Assembly: GCA_963205525.1 (NCBI GenBank)
Contig: CAUJJP010000185.1
Location: 1-8,861, forward strand
Direction of reading: 5' to 3'
Length of the DNA stretch: 8,861 nucleotides
DNA from: Pseudomonadota bacterium
GTDB taxonomy: Bacteria > Pseudomonadota > Gammaproteobacteria > Burkholderiales > Burkholderiaceae
Below the pieces are notes generated by a model. That model did not search any database, was not told where the DNA came from, and worked only from the letters and a program-made list of their open reading frames with translations. Shown in pieces: positions 1 to 8,089 of this stretch. The translations under genes and the position numbers were made by a program. The first letter of the stretch is position 1. Each line of letters opens with the position of its first letter.

Positions 1-140
1 GCTGCTGACAACGCCGCTGCGTGGCCCCGCGATGCCGAAATCCCACTCACAGACGTCCGATCCGTGCCCAAAACGGGGCTTGCGCGACCGCCGCCTACCC
101 AGCAGACTGCCCGAAAAGGGCGTTTGAACTTCCTATACGC
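1..140. other. Unassigned segment upstream of the fabB fragment
   Basis: These bases do not encode the FabB residues expected just before the conserved fragment, and I recognise no gene in them. In the fabB frame there is a TGA at 6-8, then a GTG at 21 that leaves the frame open into fabB, but the residues read (many Arg, Pro and Cys) look like translated noncoding DNA. On the minus strand at least two frames are open over most of the segment without a recognisable product. Two short hairpins occur: GCCC/GGGC at 66-69 and 76-79, and GCCC-GAAAA-GGGC at 109-121. Neither is followed by a convincing T run on either strand. The composition is less GC-rich than the genes that follow. The segment may be foreign sequence joined to fabB by misassembly, or the flank of a real rearrangement. 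Confidence 0.5.
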
Positions 141-605
141 CGCATCCACGGCGAATTGCTGGGCTACGGGGTGACCTCCGACGGCGCCGACATGGTGGCG
201 CCGAGCGGCGAGGGCGCGGTGCGCTGCATGCAGATGGCGATGGAAGGGCTGGATCGCCCGATCGATTACCTCAATACCCACGGCACCTCCACCCCGCTCG
301 GCGACGTCACCGAGTTGCAGGCGGTGCGCGCTGCGTTCGGCGCCGGCAACGAGCCGCCGCTGTCGTCGACCAAGGCGCTGAGCGGGCATTCGCTGGGCGC
401 CGCCAGCGTGCACGAGGCGATCTACAGCCTGCTCATGCTGCGCGACCGCTTCATCGCCGGCTCCGCCAACATCGCCAGGCTGGACCCGGCCTGCGAGGGT
501 TTCCCGATCGTGCGCGAGAGCCGCGCCGCCGACCTGCTCACGGTGATGTCGAACAGCTTCGGCTTCGGCGGCACCAACGCCACGCTGGTGTTCGGCCGCA
601 CCTAA
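141..605 (+). CDS. fabB: 3-oxoacyl-ACP synthase I, C-terminal fragment (5' end missing)
   Basis: FabB is the condensing enzyme that elongates acyl-ACP in type II fatty acid synthesis and is needed for unsaturated fatty acids. The fragment is about 154 residues and matches the C-terminal part of the family very closely: [20 protein letters not shown], then [16 protein letters not shown] with the first catalytic His, [13 protein letters not shown] with the second catalytic His, and [16 protein letters not shown] at the end. About 250 residues are missing, including the nucleophilic Cys, so this piece cannot act as a synthase. FabB-like sequence starts at about codon 141-146 (Arg-Ile-His); the codons before it do not fit the family. 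The TAA stop at 603-605 overlaps the end of the convergent LysR gene. The family call is certain. Whether the truncation is biological or an assembly artefact is open. Confidence 0.93.
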   Translation, partial: RIHGELLGYGVTSDGADMVAPSGEGAVRCMQMAMEGLDRPIDYLNTHGTSTPLGDVTELQAVRAAFGAGNEPPLSSTKALSGHSLGAASVHEAIYSLLMLRDRFIAGSANIARLDPACEGFPIVRESRAADLLTVMSNSFGFGGTNATLVFGRT

Positions 606-1531
606 CCGGTGCCGCCGTCGAGCGTCCTGCAGGCATCGACAACAAGTTGCCGCAGCCACTGGTTGGCCGGGTCCACGGCCAGGTTGGCATGCCAGTAAAG
701 ATGCGGCTGGATCGGCGGTAGCTCGAAAGGCAGCGGCAGCAGGCGCAGCGAACGCCCGGCCATCTGCCGCGCCAGCCCGGTGGGCAAGGTCAGCAGGTGG
801 TCGGATCCGGCGACCACCCGGCACGCCGCCTGGTAATCCTGGCAACGCAACGCGATCCGCCGTTGCAGGCCGAGGTTGAGCAGGGCGATGTCTTCCACCA
901 CCGCGCCGCTGGCGCGGCTGGAGACGGCCACGTGCGGGGCCTGCAGGTATTGCGGCAGGGTCGGCCGCCGCTTCAGTGCATGCCGCGACCGCACCGCGAT
1001 GCAGAAGCCCTGCTGCAGCAGCACCGCATGCCGCACCGGTTCGCTGGCGGGCAGGGCAACGTCGATCGCGAGGTCCAGTTGCCCGGCGGCGAGCGCGCGC
1101 GCAAGGTCGCGCCGTTCGTAACCCACGCTGGCCAGGGTCGCCCGTGGCGCGCGTTCGCGCAGCAGGCGGTAGATCGCCGGCAGCAGCATCGCCTCGATGG
1201 CATACGGCATGCCGACATGGAACGCCTGCCGGGCCTGCGCCGGATCGAAATGCTGCAACTGCTGCAGCCACTGCCGCAGTTGCGCCAGCGTCTCCAGCAA
1301 CGGCGGGGCCAGCCGCTGGCAGGCCCGGGTGGGCAGCATGCGGCGGCCGTCGCGGACGAACAGCGGGTCGCCGAGCTGGGCGCGCAGGCGGCGCAGCGCG
1401 TGGCTGACCGCGGACGGGGTCAGGTGCAGGCTCTGCGCGGCGCGGCCCAGGTGCTGCTCGCGATAGGCCGCCTCGAACACCTTGAGCAGGTTGAGATCGA
1501 GTTGCCCCGCATTTGAATGAATGATGTTCAT
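602..1531 (-). CDS. LysR family transcriptional regulator
   Basis: A 309-residue protein with the standard LysR layout and length. The N-terminal winged helix-turn-helix starts about 10 residues in ([20 protein letters not shown]) and continues through [20 protein letters not shown] and [12 protein letters not shown]. The rest, from about residue 90, is the effector-binding domain of the periplasmic-binding-protein fold. I chose the ATG whose complement is 1529-1531. A TTG 15 bases further out (1546) would give 314 residues, but neither start has a clear ribosome binding site and the ATG gives the usual short leader. The gene is divergent from the reductase at 1612, the classical arrangement for a LysR protein controlling its neighbour, so it probably regulates the 1612-7284 genes. 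Its effector cannot be read from the sequence. Its TAG stop overlaps the fabB stop, leaving no room for a terminator between them. Confidence 0.93.
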   Translation of the reverse strand: MNIIHSNAGQLDLNLLKVFEAAYREQHLGRAAQSLHLTPSAVSHALRRLRAQLGDPLFVRDGRRMLPTRACQRLAPPLLETLAQLRQWLQQLQHFDPAQARQAFHVGMPYAIEAMLLPAIYRLLRERAPRATLASVGYERRDLARALAAGQLDLAIDVALPASEPVRHAVLLQQGFCIAVRSRHALKRRPTLPQYLQAPHVAVSSRASGAVVEDIALLNLGLQRRIALRCQDYQAACRVVAGSDHLLTLPTGLARQMAGRSLRLLPLPFELPPIQPHLYWHANLAVDPANQWLRQLVVDACRTLDGGTG

Positions 1532-1532
1532 T
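1516..1532. promoter_or_regulatory. LysR-type T-N11-A inverted repeat (candidate operator)
   Basis: The sequence reads AATGAA-N5-TTCATT, with perfect 6-bp arms. The inner T (1518) and A (1530) are exactly 11 bases apart, which is the generic LysR recognition motif. The dyad covers the ATG of the regulator itself and is centred 88 bases before the reductase ATG. That is a plausible place for the upstream recognition site of a LysR activator acting on the plus-strand genes while repressing its own gene. This is a pattern match only; binding is inferred. Confidence 0.45.
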
Positions 1533-1611
1533 GCTGGTGAGTACAAAATATCACTGTATTCAATGGCAAGCGGCCCCTAGGATGCGGGAAACCATCCAGC
1601 AACGGGATCGC
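1533..1611. promoter_or_regulatory. Divergent promoter region between the LysR gene and the reductase gene
   Basis: This short AT-richer stretch must carry the promoters of both divergent genes. A second, weaker dyad is visible, GTGA-N10-TCAC at 1537-1554, next to the T-N11-A dyad and possibly the activation half-site of a LysR protein. Candidate sigma-70 elements are poor: for the plus strand TTGCTG (1531-1536) with TGTATT (1555-1560) at 18-bp spacing. For the minus strand a TTGCCA lies at about 1563-1568 with no good -10 at the right distance. A weak promoter that needs an activator would fit. Just before the reductase ATG, CGGGAT (around 1604-1609) may serve as a weak ribosome binding site. 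Confidence 0.4.
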
Positions 1612-2619
1612 ATGAACGCAACCAGCAACCGTCAGTTCCGCCTCGCCGCACGTCCGGTCGGCCTGCCCAGGGCCAGCGACTGGAGCCTGGTCGAGGAGCC
1701 CGTGCGCGAACCCGGCGAAGGCGAATTCCTGGTCCGCATCGAGTACGTGTCGCTGGATCCGGCGATGCGCGGCTGGATGAACGAAGGCAAGTCTTACGTG
1801 CCGCCGGTCGCCATCGGCGAGGTGATGCGCGCGTATTCGGCGGGCGAGGTCATCGCCTCCAACAATCCGAGATTCCCGGTCGGCAGCCGCGTCGCCGGCG
1901 TGTTCGGCGTGCAGCAGTACGTGGTCTCCGACGGCAAGGGCGCGCGCCTGGTCGACACGTCGCTGGCACCACTTCCGACCTACCTCAGCGTGCTGGGGAT
2001 GACCGGCATGACCGCGTACTTCGGCCTGCTGGAGGTCGGCGCCGCGAAGCAGGGCGACACCGTGGTGGTGTCCGGCGCGGCCGGTGCGGTGGGCATGGTG
2101 GTCGGGCAGGTCGCCCGGATCAAGGGCTGCCGGGTGGTCGGCATCGCCGGCGGGGCGGACAAGTGCCGCTACCTGGTCGACGAACTCGGCTTCGATGCGG
2201 CGATCGACTACAAGCGCGAGGACGTGCGCGCGGCATTGCGCCAGCATTGCCCGAAGGGCATCGACGTCTATTTCGACAACGTCGGCGGCGAGATCCTCGA
2301 CATCGCGCTGGGCCAGCTCGCCATGCATGCACGGGTGGTGATCTGCGGGGCGATCTCGCAATACAACACGACCGAAGGCGTGAAGGGCCCGGCCAACTAC
2401 CTGTCGCTGCTGGTCAACCGCGCGCGCATGCAGGGGATGGTGGTGTTCGACTACGCATCGCGCTACGGCGAGGCCGCGCAGGACATGGCGGGCTGGCTGG
2501 CGGACGGCCGCCTGAAGTCGCGCGAGGACATCGTGGAGGGCTTCGATACCTTCCCGGACACCCTGCTGCGCCTGTTCCGCGGCGAGAACACCGGCAAGCT
2601 GCTGCTGAAGGTCGGCTGA
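1612..2619 (+). CDS. NADP-dependent zinc-free medium-chain reductase (CurA/PTGR-like)
   Basis: A 335-residue medium-chain dehydrogenase/reductase of the zinc-independent subfamily that includes bacterial NADPH-dependent curcumin reductase and mammalian prostaglandin/alkenal-one reductases. These enzymes reduce the C=C bond of alpha,beta-unsaturated ketones or aldehydes. The N-terminal GroES-like domain carries the family hallmark SLDPAMRGWMNEGKSYVPP; the Rossmann domain carries SGAAGAVGMVVGQVAR (from residue 154), then IDVYFDNVGGEILD and ICGAISQYN. No zinc-ligand pattern is present. I chose the ATG at 1612 because the family leader starts a few residues later and GGGAT lies just upstream; an in-frame ATG at 1582 would add 10 residues. 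It is the first gene of the plus-strand run and its TGA shares one base with the next ATG (TGATG). The substrate is not known; an enone or enal reductase role is the family inference. Confidence 0.9.
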   Translation: MNATSNRQFRLAARPVGLPRASDWSLVEEPVREPGEGEFLVRIEYVSLDPAMRGWMNEGKSYVPPVAIGEVMRAYSAGEVIASNNPRFPVGSRVAGVFGVQQYVVSDGKGARLVDTSLAPLPTYLSVLGMTGMTAYFGLLEVGAAKQGDTVVVSGAAGAVGMVVGQVARIKGCRVVGIAGGADKCRYLVDELGFDAAIDYKREDVRAALRQHCPKGIDVYFDNVGGEILDIALGQLAMHARVVICGAISQYNTTEGVKGPANYLSLLVNRARMQGMVVFDYASRYGEAAQDMAGWLADGRLKSREDIVEGFDTFPDTLLRLFRGENTGKLLLKVG

Positions 2620-3845
2620 TGGACTTCGCCCCGAGCGCGAAGACGCGGGACTACCTGCAGCGAATGCAGGCGTTCATCGCCGAACACGTGGCCCCGCGCG
2701 AGCAGGAATACCGCCGCGCGAACGCCGCCAACGCCGGCGCCGACTGGAACGCCTGGCAGGTGCCGGCGCCGATGGACGAATGGAAGGCCGGCGCGCGCGC
2801 CGCCGGGTTGTGGAACCTGTTCCTGCCGGATGCCGCGCTGGGCGCCGGGCTGAGCACGCTGGAGTACGCGCCGCTGGCCGAAGTGATGGGCCGCAACGAG
2901 TTCCTCGCCGAAATCTTCAACTGCAGCGCGCCGGACACCGGCAACATGGAAGTGCTGTACCACTACGGCAGCGAGGCGCAGAAGGCGCGCTGGCTCACCC
3001 CGTTGCTGGCCGGCGAGATCCGCTCGGTGTTCTGCATGACCGAGCCGGACGTGGCCTCGTCCGACGCCACCAACATGCAGGCGACGATCCGCGAGGACGG
3101 CGACGAACTGGTGCTCGATGGCCGCAAGTGGTGGTCGACCGGGATCGGCCATCCGCGCTGCCGGCTGGCCATCTTCATGGGGGTATCGGACCCCGACGCG
3201 GAGCCGCATGCGCGCCACGCGATGGTGCTGGTGCCGATGGACACGCCCGGCGTGCGCATCCAGCGCATGTTGCCCGTGCACGGCGAATACGATGCGCCGC
3301 ACGGGCATGGCGAGGTGCTGTTCGACGGCGTCCGCGTGCCCAGGGACAACCTGCTGCTTGGCCGCGGCAAGGGCTTCGCGATCGCGCAGGGGCGGCTCGG
3401 GCCGGGCCGCATCCACCACTGCATGCGCGCGATCGGCGCGGCCGAGCACGCGCTGGAACTCACCATCCGGCGCGGGCTGGAGCGGGTCGCGTTCGGCAAG
3501 CCGATCCTGCGCCTGGGCGGCAACCTGGAGCGCGTCGCCGATGCGCGGATCGCGATCGACCAGGCGCGCCTGCTCACCCTGTATGCCGCGTGGAAGATCG
3601 ATGCGGTCGGCGTGAAGCAGGCGATGACCGAGATCTCCGCGATCAAGGTGGTGGCGCCGGGCATGCTGCAGGCCGTGGTCGACCAGGCGATCCAGGTCCA
3701 TGGCGGCGCCGGCGTCAGCAACGACCTGCCGTTGGCCGGGCTGTTCGCGATCGCGCGGGCGCTGCGCTTCGCCGATGGCCCGGACGAGGTGCACCGGGCG
3801 ATGGTGGCGCGGATGGAACTCGCGAAATACAAGCCGCGTGGCTGA
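2619..3845 (+). CDS. Acyl-CoA dehydrogenase, ACAD11/LvaC-like
   Basis: A 408-residue FAD flavoprotein of the acyl-CoA dehydrogenase superfamily, near the usual length. In order it shows the N-terminal helical domain, FCMTEPDVASSDATNMQ and DGRKWWSTG of the middle beta domain (flavin and substrate contacts), then the C-terminal helical domain with VAFGKPI, QVHGGAGVSNDLPLAGLF and FADGPDEVHRAMVARMEL. In medium-chain type enzymes the base is a Glu followed by Gly-Thr; here the aligned residue is Asp386 (ADGPDEVH). The alternative Glu site of the isovaleryl/long-chain type aligns with Gly in LGPGRIHH. ADGPDEVH-type endings are, from memory, typical of dehydrogenases paired with APH-like kinases (ACAD10/11, LvaC), and such a kinase lies two genes downstream. 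Start and stop are tightly linked to the neighbours (1-base overlap before, 7-base gap after), so it is co-transcribed. The exact substrate is inferred. Confidence 0.92.
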   Translation: MDFAPSAKTRDYLQRMQAFIAEHVAPREQEYRRANAANAGADWNAWQVPAPMDEWKAGARAAGLWNLFLPDAALGAGLSTLEYAPLAEVMGRNEFLAEIFNCSAPDTGNMEVLYHYGSEAQKARWLTPLLAGEIRSVFCMTEPDVASSDATNMQATIREDGDELVLDGRKWWSTGIGHPRCRLAIFMGVSDPDAEPHARHAMVLVPMDTPGVRIQRMLPVHGEYDAPHGHGEVLFDGVRVPRDNLLLGRGKGFAIAQGRLGPGRIHHCMRAIGAAEHALELTIRRGLERVAFGKPILRLGGNLERVADARIAIDQARLLTLYAAWKIDAVGVKQAMTEISAIKVVAPGMLQAVVDQAIQVHGGAGVSNDLPLAGLFAIARALRFADGPDEVHRAMVARMELAKYKPRG

Positions 3846-3852
3846 CCCGGCC

Positions 3853-4716
3853 ATGGACCAGGCAAGCATTGCAGACAACGGCAAGCGCATCTTCATCACC
3901 GGCGGCGCGTCCGGGCTTGGGCGTGCGCTCGCCGAGCGCCATGCGCGCGCCGGCTGGCGGGTGTGCATCGGCGACCTCGACATGGAACGCTGCGCCGGGG
4001 CGCTGGCCGCGATCCGCGTGCATTCGCCAAGCAGCCACGCGCTGGCCTGCGACGTCACCCGCGAGGACGCGCTGCAGGCGGCCGCCGACTGGTTGCAGCG
4101 CGAATGGGGCGGGGTGGACGTGGTGGTCAACAACGCCGGCGTCGCGCAGATGGGCGGCATCGCCGAAACCTCGCTCGAAGACTGGCGCTGGGCGGTGGAC
4201 ATCAACCTGCTCGGGGTGGTGCGTGGCTGCAAGGTGTTCGTGCCGCTGCTGCGCGCGAGGGATGCAGGTGGCCGCGGCGGGCAGCTGGTCAACATCGCCT
4301 CGATGGCGGGGCTGGTGCACATGCCGCAGGCCTCGGCCTACAACGCGACCAAGGCGGCGGTGGTGGCCCTGTCGGAGACCCTGCAACTGGAGCTGGAAGC
4401 GGACGGCATCCGCGTCAGCGTGGTGTGCCCGGCGTTCTTCCGGACCGGACTTGCCGGCAACATGCGCGCCGCCAACCCCGCGCTGGAAGGGATGACCAAG
4501 CGCCTGGTGGAGCGTGCGCGGATCGGTGCCGACGAGATCGCCGACCGCATCTTCGATGGCATGGCACGTGGCGATCCGCACATCCTCACCCATCCGGAGG
4601 CCAGGCGTTTATGGCGGATGAAGCGTTTGCTGCCGTATCGCCTGTACCTGGCGCTGATGCGCCGGCAACTGTCGCGGGTGGCCGCGCGCATGCGGCGCAA
4701 GGCTGCGAGCCGATGA
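3853..4716 (+). CDS. Short-chain dehydrogenase/reductase with basic C-terminal tail
   Basis: A 287-residue classical SDR. The cofactor loop is TGGASGLG (residues 16-23), the structural NNAG is at 93-96, and the catalytic set is Ser150, Tyr163 and Lys167 (YNATK), all intact with normal spacing. The acidic residue after beta strand 2 (GDLD) hints at NAD(H) preference. The core ends at about residue 250 and is followed by some 35 residues rich in Arg, Lys and hydrophobics (from LWRMKRLLPYRL onward), which could form an amphipathic, membrane-associated helix. I chose the ATG at 3853; a GTG at 3838 is possible but overlaps the upstream gene. Its TGA overlaps the kinase start (ATGA). In the levulinate pathway an SDR (LvaD) reduces 4-oxoacyl-CoA to 4-hydroxyacyl-CoA; a similar role here is inference, as SDR substrates cannot be read from sequence. 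Confidence 0.9.
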   Translation: MDQASIADNGKRIFITGGASGLGRALAERHARAGWRVCIGDLDMERCAGALAAIRVHSPSSHALACDVTREDALQAAADWLQREWGGVDVVVNNAGVAQMGGIAETSLEDWRWAVDINLLGVVRGCKVFVPLLRARDAGGRGGQLVNIASMAGLVHMPQASAYNATKAAVVALSETLQLELEADGIRVSVVCPAFFRTGLAGNMRAANPALEGMTKRLVERARIGADEIADRIFDGMARGDPHILTHPEARRLWRMKRLLPYRLYLALMRRQLSRVAARMRRKAASR

Positions 4717-5789
4717 GCGTGACGCCGGCGGACGAGGCGCGCGCGGTGCGCAGCGGCGAGGAGCTCGACGTTGCTGCGGTGGACGCATGGCTGAAGGGCG
4801 CGCTGCCCGCGCTGCAGGGCACCCCGACGGTGACCCAATACCCGGGCGGCGCCTCGAACTGGACCTACCGCCTGCAATACGCCAACGATGACCTGATCCT
4901 GCGGCGCCCGCCTGCCGGCACCAAGGCGAAATCCGCGCATGACATGGGCCGCGAGTACCGCATCCAGCAATTGCTGAAGCCGGTGTTCCCGCTGGTGCCG
5001 GAGATGCGCGCGCTGTGCACGGATCCCGCGGTGATCGGCACCGATTTCTATGTCATGCAGCGGCTGGCCGGGGTCATTCCGCGCAAGGACCTGCCGCGCG
5101 GCGTCGAGCTCTCGCCAGCGCAGGTGAAGCAGCTGTGCCTGAACGTGCTGGACACCCTGGTGGCGCTGCACCAGGTCGACCATCGCGCGGCCGGGCTCGA
5201 GGGCATCGGCAAGGGCGCGGGTTACGCGCAGCGGCAGATCGAGGGCTGGAGCAGGCGCTACCGCGACGCGCGTACCTGGAACGTGCCGCGCGGCAAGCGG
5301 ATCATGGCGTGGCTGGCCGCGAACCTGCCCACGCAGGAGCGCATCTGCGTCACCCACAACGACTTCCGCTTCGACAACGCGGTGCTGGATCCGGACGATC
5401 CCACCCGCGTGGTCGGGGTGCTCGACTGGGAGCTGGCCACCCTCGGCGATCCGCTGATGGACCTCGGCAATACCCTGGCTTACTGGGTGGAGGCGGGCGA
5501 CGATTTCATGGCGCAGGGCATGCGCCGCCAGCCCACCCACCTGCCGGGCATGCTGACCCGCCGCGAGGTGATCGACCACTACTGCGGCAGGATGGGGTTC
5601 GATCCCGGCGACGTGACCTTCCACGAGGTATACGGGCTGTTCCGGTTGTCGGCGATCGCCCAGCAGATCTACTTCCGCTACCACCACGGGCAGACCCGCA
5701 ACCCCGCGTTCAAGCGGTTCTGGCTGTTCGTGCACTACCTGCACTGGCGCTGCCGCCGCGCGATCGCACGCCAGCGGGTGGCGGCATGA
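4713..5789 (+). CDS. APH-fold phosphotransferase, ACAD11-kinase/LvaA-like
   Basis: A 358-residue kinase-like protein of the aminoglycoside phosphotransferase (APH) fold. Visible parts are PGGASNWTYRL (nucleotide loop, about residues 44-54), LILRRPPAG (N-lobe strand), FYVMQRLAG (hinge), VTHNDFRFDNAVLD with catalytic Asp217 and Asn222, and VLDWELATLGDPLMDLG with the metal-binding Asp238. This set, especially DWELATLGDP, is characteristic of the subfamily found as the N-terminal part of human ACAD11 and as LvaA in Pseudomonas, which phosphorylates the hydroxyl of 4-hydroxyacyl-CoA. It is not a resistance enzyme of the aminoglycoside type. The gene overlaps both neighbours by four bases (ATGA at 4713-4716 and 5786-5789), so translation is probably coupled. 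Fold and kinase chemistry are well supported; the 4-hydroxyacyl-CoA substrate is inferred from family and the dehydrogenase next door. No LvaB-like partner gene is visible in the run. Confidence 0.9.
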   Translation: MSVTPADEARAVRSGEELDVAAVDAWLKGALPALQGTPTVTQYPGGASNWTYRLQYANDDLILRRPPAGTKAKSAHDMGREYRIQQLLKPVFPLVPEMRALCTDPAVIGTDFYVMQRLAGVIPRKDLPRGVELSPAQVKQLCLNVLDTLVALHQVDHRAAGLEGIGKGAGYAQRQIEGWSRRYRDARTWNVPRGKRIMAWLAANLPTQERICVTHNDFRFDNAVLDPDDPTRVVGVLDWELATLGDPLMDLGNTLAYWVEAGDDFMAQGMRRQPTHLPGMLTRREVIDHYCGRMGFDPGDVTFHEVYGLFRLSAIAQQIYFRYHHGQTRNPAFKRFWLFVHYLHWRCRRAIARQRVAA

Positions 5790-6478
5790 GCGCGGTCTAC
5801 CTGGTGCGCCACGGGCAGGCCTCGTTCGGTGCCGCGGACTACGACGTGCTCAGCGAACGCGGCCAGCAGCAGGCGCAGGTGCTCGGGCAAGCGCTCGCGC
5901 GCGCGCAGGCGGGCTTCGCGGTGGTGGCCAGCGGCGACCTGCAGCGGCATCGGCAGACCGCGCAGGCCTGCCTCGAGGCCATGGGCCTCGCCCCCGCCTG
6001 GCGCAGCGATGCCGGCTGGAACGAATTCGACCATGTGCGGGTGATCACCGCCTTGCGGCCCGATTTCGCCGACCCGGAGCGCGCACGCGCCGAGATGATG
6101 GCGCAAACGGATCCGCAACGGGCGTTCCAGGCCATGTTCGAACAGGCGGTGGCGCGTTGGGTGGGTGGCGCGCACGACGCCGACTACAGCGAGAGCTGGG
6201 CCGCTTTCCGTGCGCGGTGCATGCAGGCGCTGGGGTCGGTGCTCGATGCGTTGCCGGGCGGGTCCGATGCGCTGGTGTTCACCTCCGGCGGACCGATCGC
6301 GGCGGTGGCCCAGCACCTGCTGCGGATCCCTGACAGCGATGGCTTCCGCCTGAGCTGGGCGCTGGTGAATTGCGGGGTGACCAAGCTGGTGCGGGGGCGC
6401 GAGGGCGTGAGCCTGTCCACCCTCAACGGCCATGCGCACTTCGAAGGCAGGCATGCGGGACTGGTGACGTATCGTTAG
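5786..6478 (+). CDS. Histidine phosphatase family protein (second catalytic His replaced)
   Basis: A 230-residue protein of the phosphoglycerate-mutase-like histidine phosphatase superfamily, branch 1. The N-terminal LVRHGQA gives the phospho-accepting His9 with Arg8; the conserved Arg54 lies in SGDLQRHRQTA, and an acidic residue is present in WNEFDH. Where most members have a Ser/Thr-His-Gly motif with the second catalytic His, this protein reads FTSGGPIAAV, so Ser167 stands at that position. Activity may be altered, or another residue may take its place. The start overlaps the kinase stop (ATGA). Placed directly after the kinase, it may remove phosphate from a pathway intermediate or an over-phosphorylated product, much as ACAD10 carries a phosphatase-like HAD domain next to its kinase; this is speculation. 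Confidence 0.87.
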   Translation: MSAVYLVRHGQASFGAADYDVLSERGQQQAQVLGQALARAQAGFAVVASGDLQRHRQTAQACLEAMGLAPAWRSDAGWNEFDHVRVITALRPDFADPERARAEMMAQTDPQRAFQAMFEQAVARWVGGAHDADYSESWAAFRARCMQALGSVLDALPGGSDALVFTSGGPIAAVAQHLLRIPDSDGFRLSWALVNCGVTKLVRGREGVSLSTLNGHAHFEGRHAGLVTYR

Positions 6479-6490
6479 CGCCGCTGGCGC
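6478..6490. other. Short GC hairpin between genes
   Basis: GCGCC-GCT-GGCGC is a perfect 5-bp stem with a 3-base loop, starting on the last base of the histidine phosphatase stop codon. No T run follows, so it is not a convincing intrinsic terminator. It sits in the only gap of notable size in the plus-strand run (47 bases) and could affect mRNA stability or weaken expression of the last gene. It may also be chance in GC-rich DNA. Confidence 0.25.
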
Positions 6491-6525
6491 CATCGCGGAT
6501 CGGGGTATTGGGGATGAAGGCAGGC

Positions 6526-7270
6526 ATGCGCAAGTCGAACGTGGTCATCATCGGCGCCAGTTCGGGCCTTGGCGCGGGGATGGCCCGCGAATTCGCCCGC
6601 CGCGGCCATGACCTGGCGCTGTGCGCGCGCCGGTTGGACCGGCTGCAGGCGCTCAAGGAGGAGCTTGAAGCCGCGCACCCGGGGGTGCGGGTGCTGGTCG
6701 AGGTCCTCGACGTCACCGACCACGCGCGGGTATTCGAGGTCGTGCGCGGGTTCCGCGCTGCCTTCGGCGAGCTCGACCGGGTGGTGGTCAACGCCGGCAT
6801 CGGCCAGGGCATGCCGGTCGGCAAGGGCGGCTTCGAGCGCAACAAGGCGATCATCGAGACCAACCTGATCGCCGCGCTGGCGCAGTGCGAGGCGGCGATG
6901 GAGGTGTTCCGCGCGCAGGATCGCGGACACCTGGCGGTGATCGCCTCGGTCAGCGCGATCCGCGGCTTCCGCGGCGGCCTGACCGCGTATGCGGCGAGCA
7001 AGGCCGGCGTCGCCTCGCTGGCCGAAGGCATCCGCGCGGACATGCTGCGCAAGCCGCGGATCAAGGTCAGTACGCTGCTGCCGGGCTACATCCGCACCGA
7101 GATGAATGAAGATGCGCCGGCCGGGCACACGCCGTTCATGATCGATGGCGAGCGCGGCTGCCGGCTGCTGGCCGCGGCGATCCTGCGCGAACCCGCGGTC
7201 GCCTACGTGCCGTGGTGGCCGTGGGCGCCGCTGGGCTGGGTGCTGAAGCGCTTGCCGCTGCGCTGGGTGG

Positions 7271-7284
<14 letters not shown>
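6526..7284 (+). CDS. Short-chain dehydrogenase/reductase with aromatic C-terminal tail
   Basis: A 252-residue SDR distinct from the one at 3853. The cofactor loop is IIGASSGLG (residues 8-16) with Ile-Gly in place of the common Thr-Gly; the structural motif is VVVNAG (N89-A90-G91), so the first Asn of NNAG is Val. Tyr155 and Lys159 (YAASK) are intact, with Ser141 or Ser143 as the catalytic Ser. Arg residues after beta strand 2 (CARRLDRL) suggest NADP(H) preference. The last 26 residues, from VPWWPWAPLGW on, are rich in Trp, Leu and basic residues and may attach to the membrane. I chose the ATG at 6526 because GAAGG (6516-6520) lies 5 bases before it; ATG 6514 (four more residues) is also possible. 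It lies 47 bases after the previous gene, so it is probably in the same transcript. Its end overlaps convergent thiD by 14 bases. The substrate is unknown. Confidence 0.88.

Positions 7285-8085
<801 letters not shown>

Positions 8086-8089
<4 letters not shown>

Noticed and set aside
109..121. Intrinsic terminator at the GCCC-GAAAA-GGGC hairpin
   Set aside because: The stem is only 4 bp and the following bases on either strand are not a T run; no gene ending next to it was identified.
21..605. A complete 194-residue gene starting at GTG 21
   Set aside because: The first 40 residues do not look like protein and the remainder is an internal-to-C-terminal piece of FabB that cannot function alone; the open frame is probably fortuitous.
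1532..1546. TTG start giving a 314-residue LysR protein
   Set aside because: No ribosome binding site is visible before it and the ATG five codons later gives the usual distance to the helix-turn-helix. It remains possible, and would place the dyad inside the coding region.
2463..4322. Very long open frame on the minus strand (619 codons) across the acyl-CoA dehydrogenase and SDR genes
   Set aside because: It lies opposite genes with clear conserved motifs, its translation is low-complexity (His, Arg, Ala rich) without recognisable domains, and long antisense frames are expected in GC-rich coding DNA. The same applies to the minus-strand frames at 4338-5744 and 6475-7479.
4713..5789. Aminoglycoside resistance phosphotransferase
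   Set aside because: Only the fold is shared; the HNDFRFDN and DWELATLGDP motifs and the pairing with an acyl-CoA dehydrogenase point to the ACAD11/LvaA-type subfamily.
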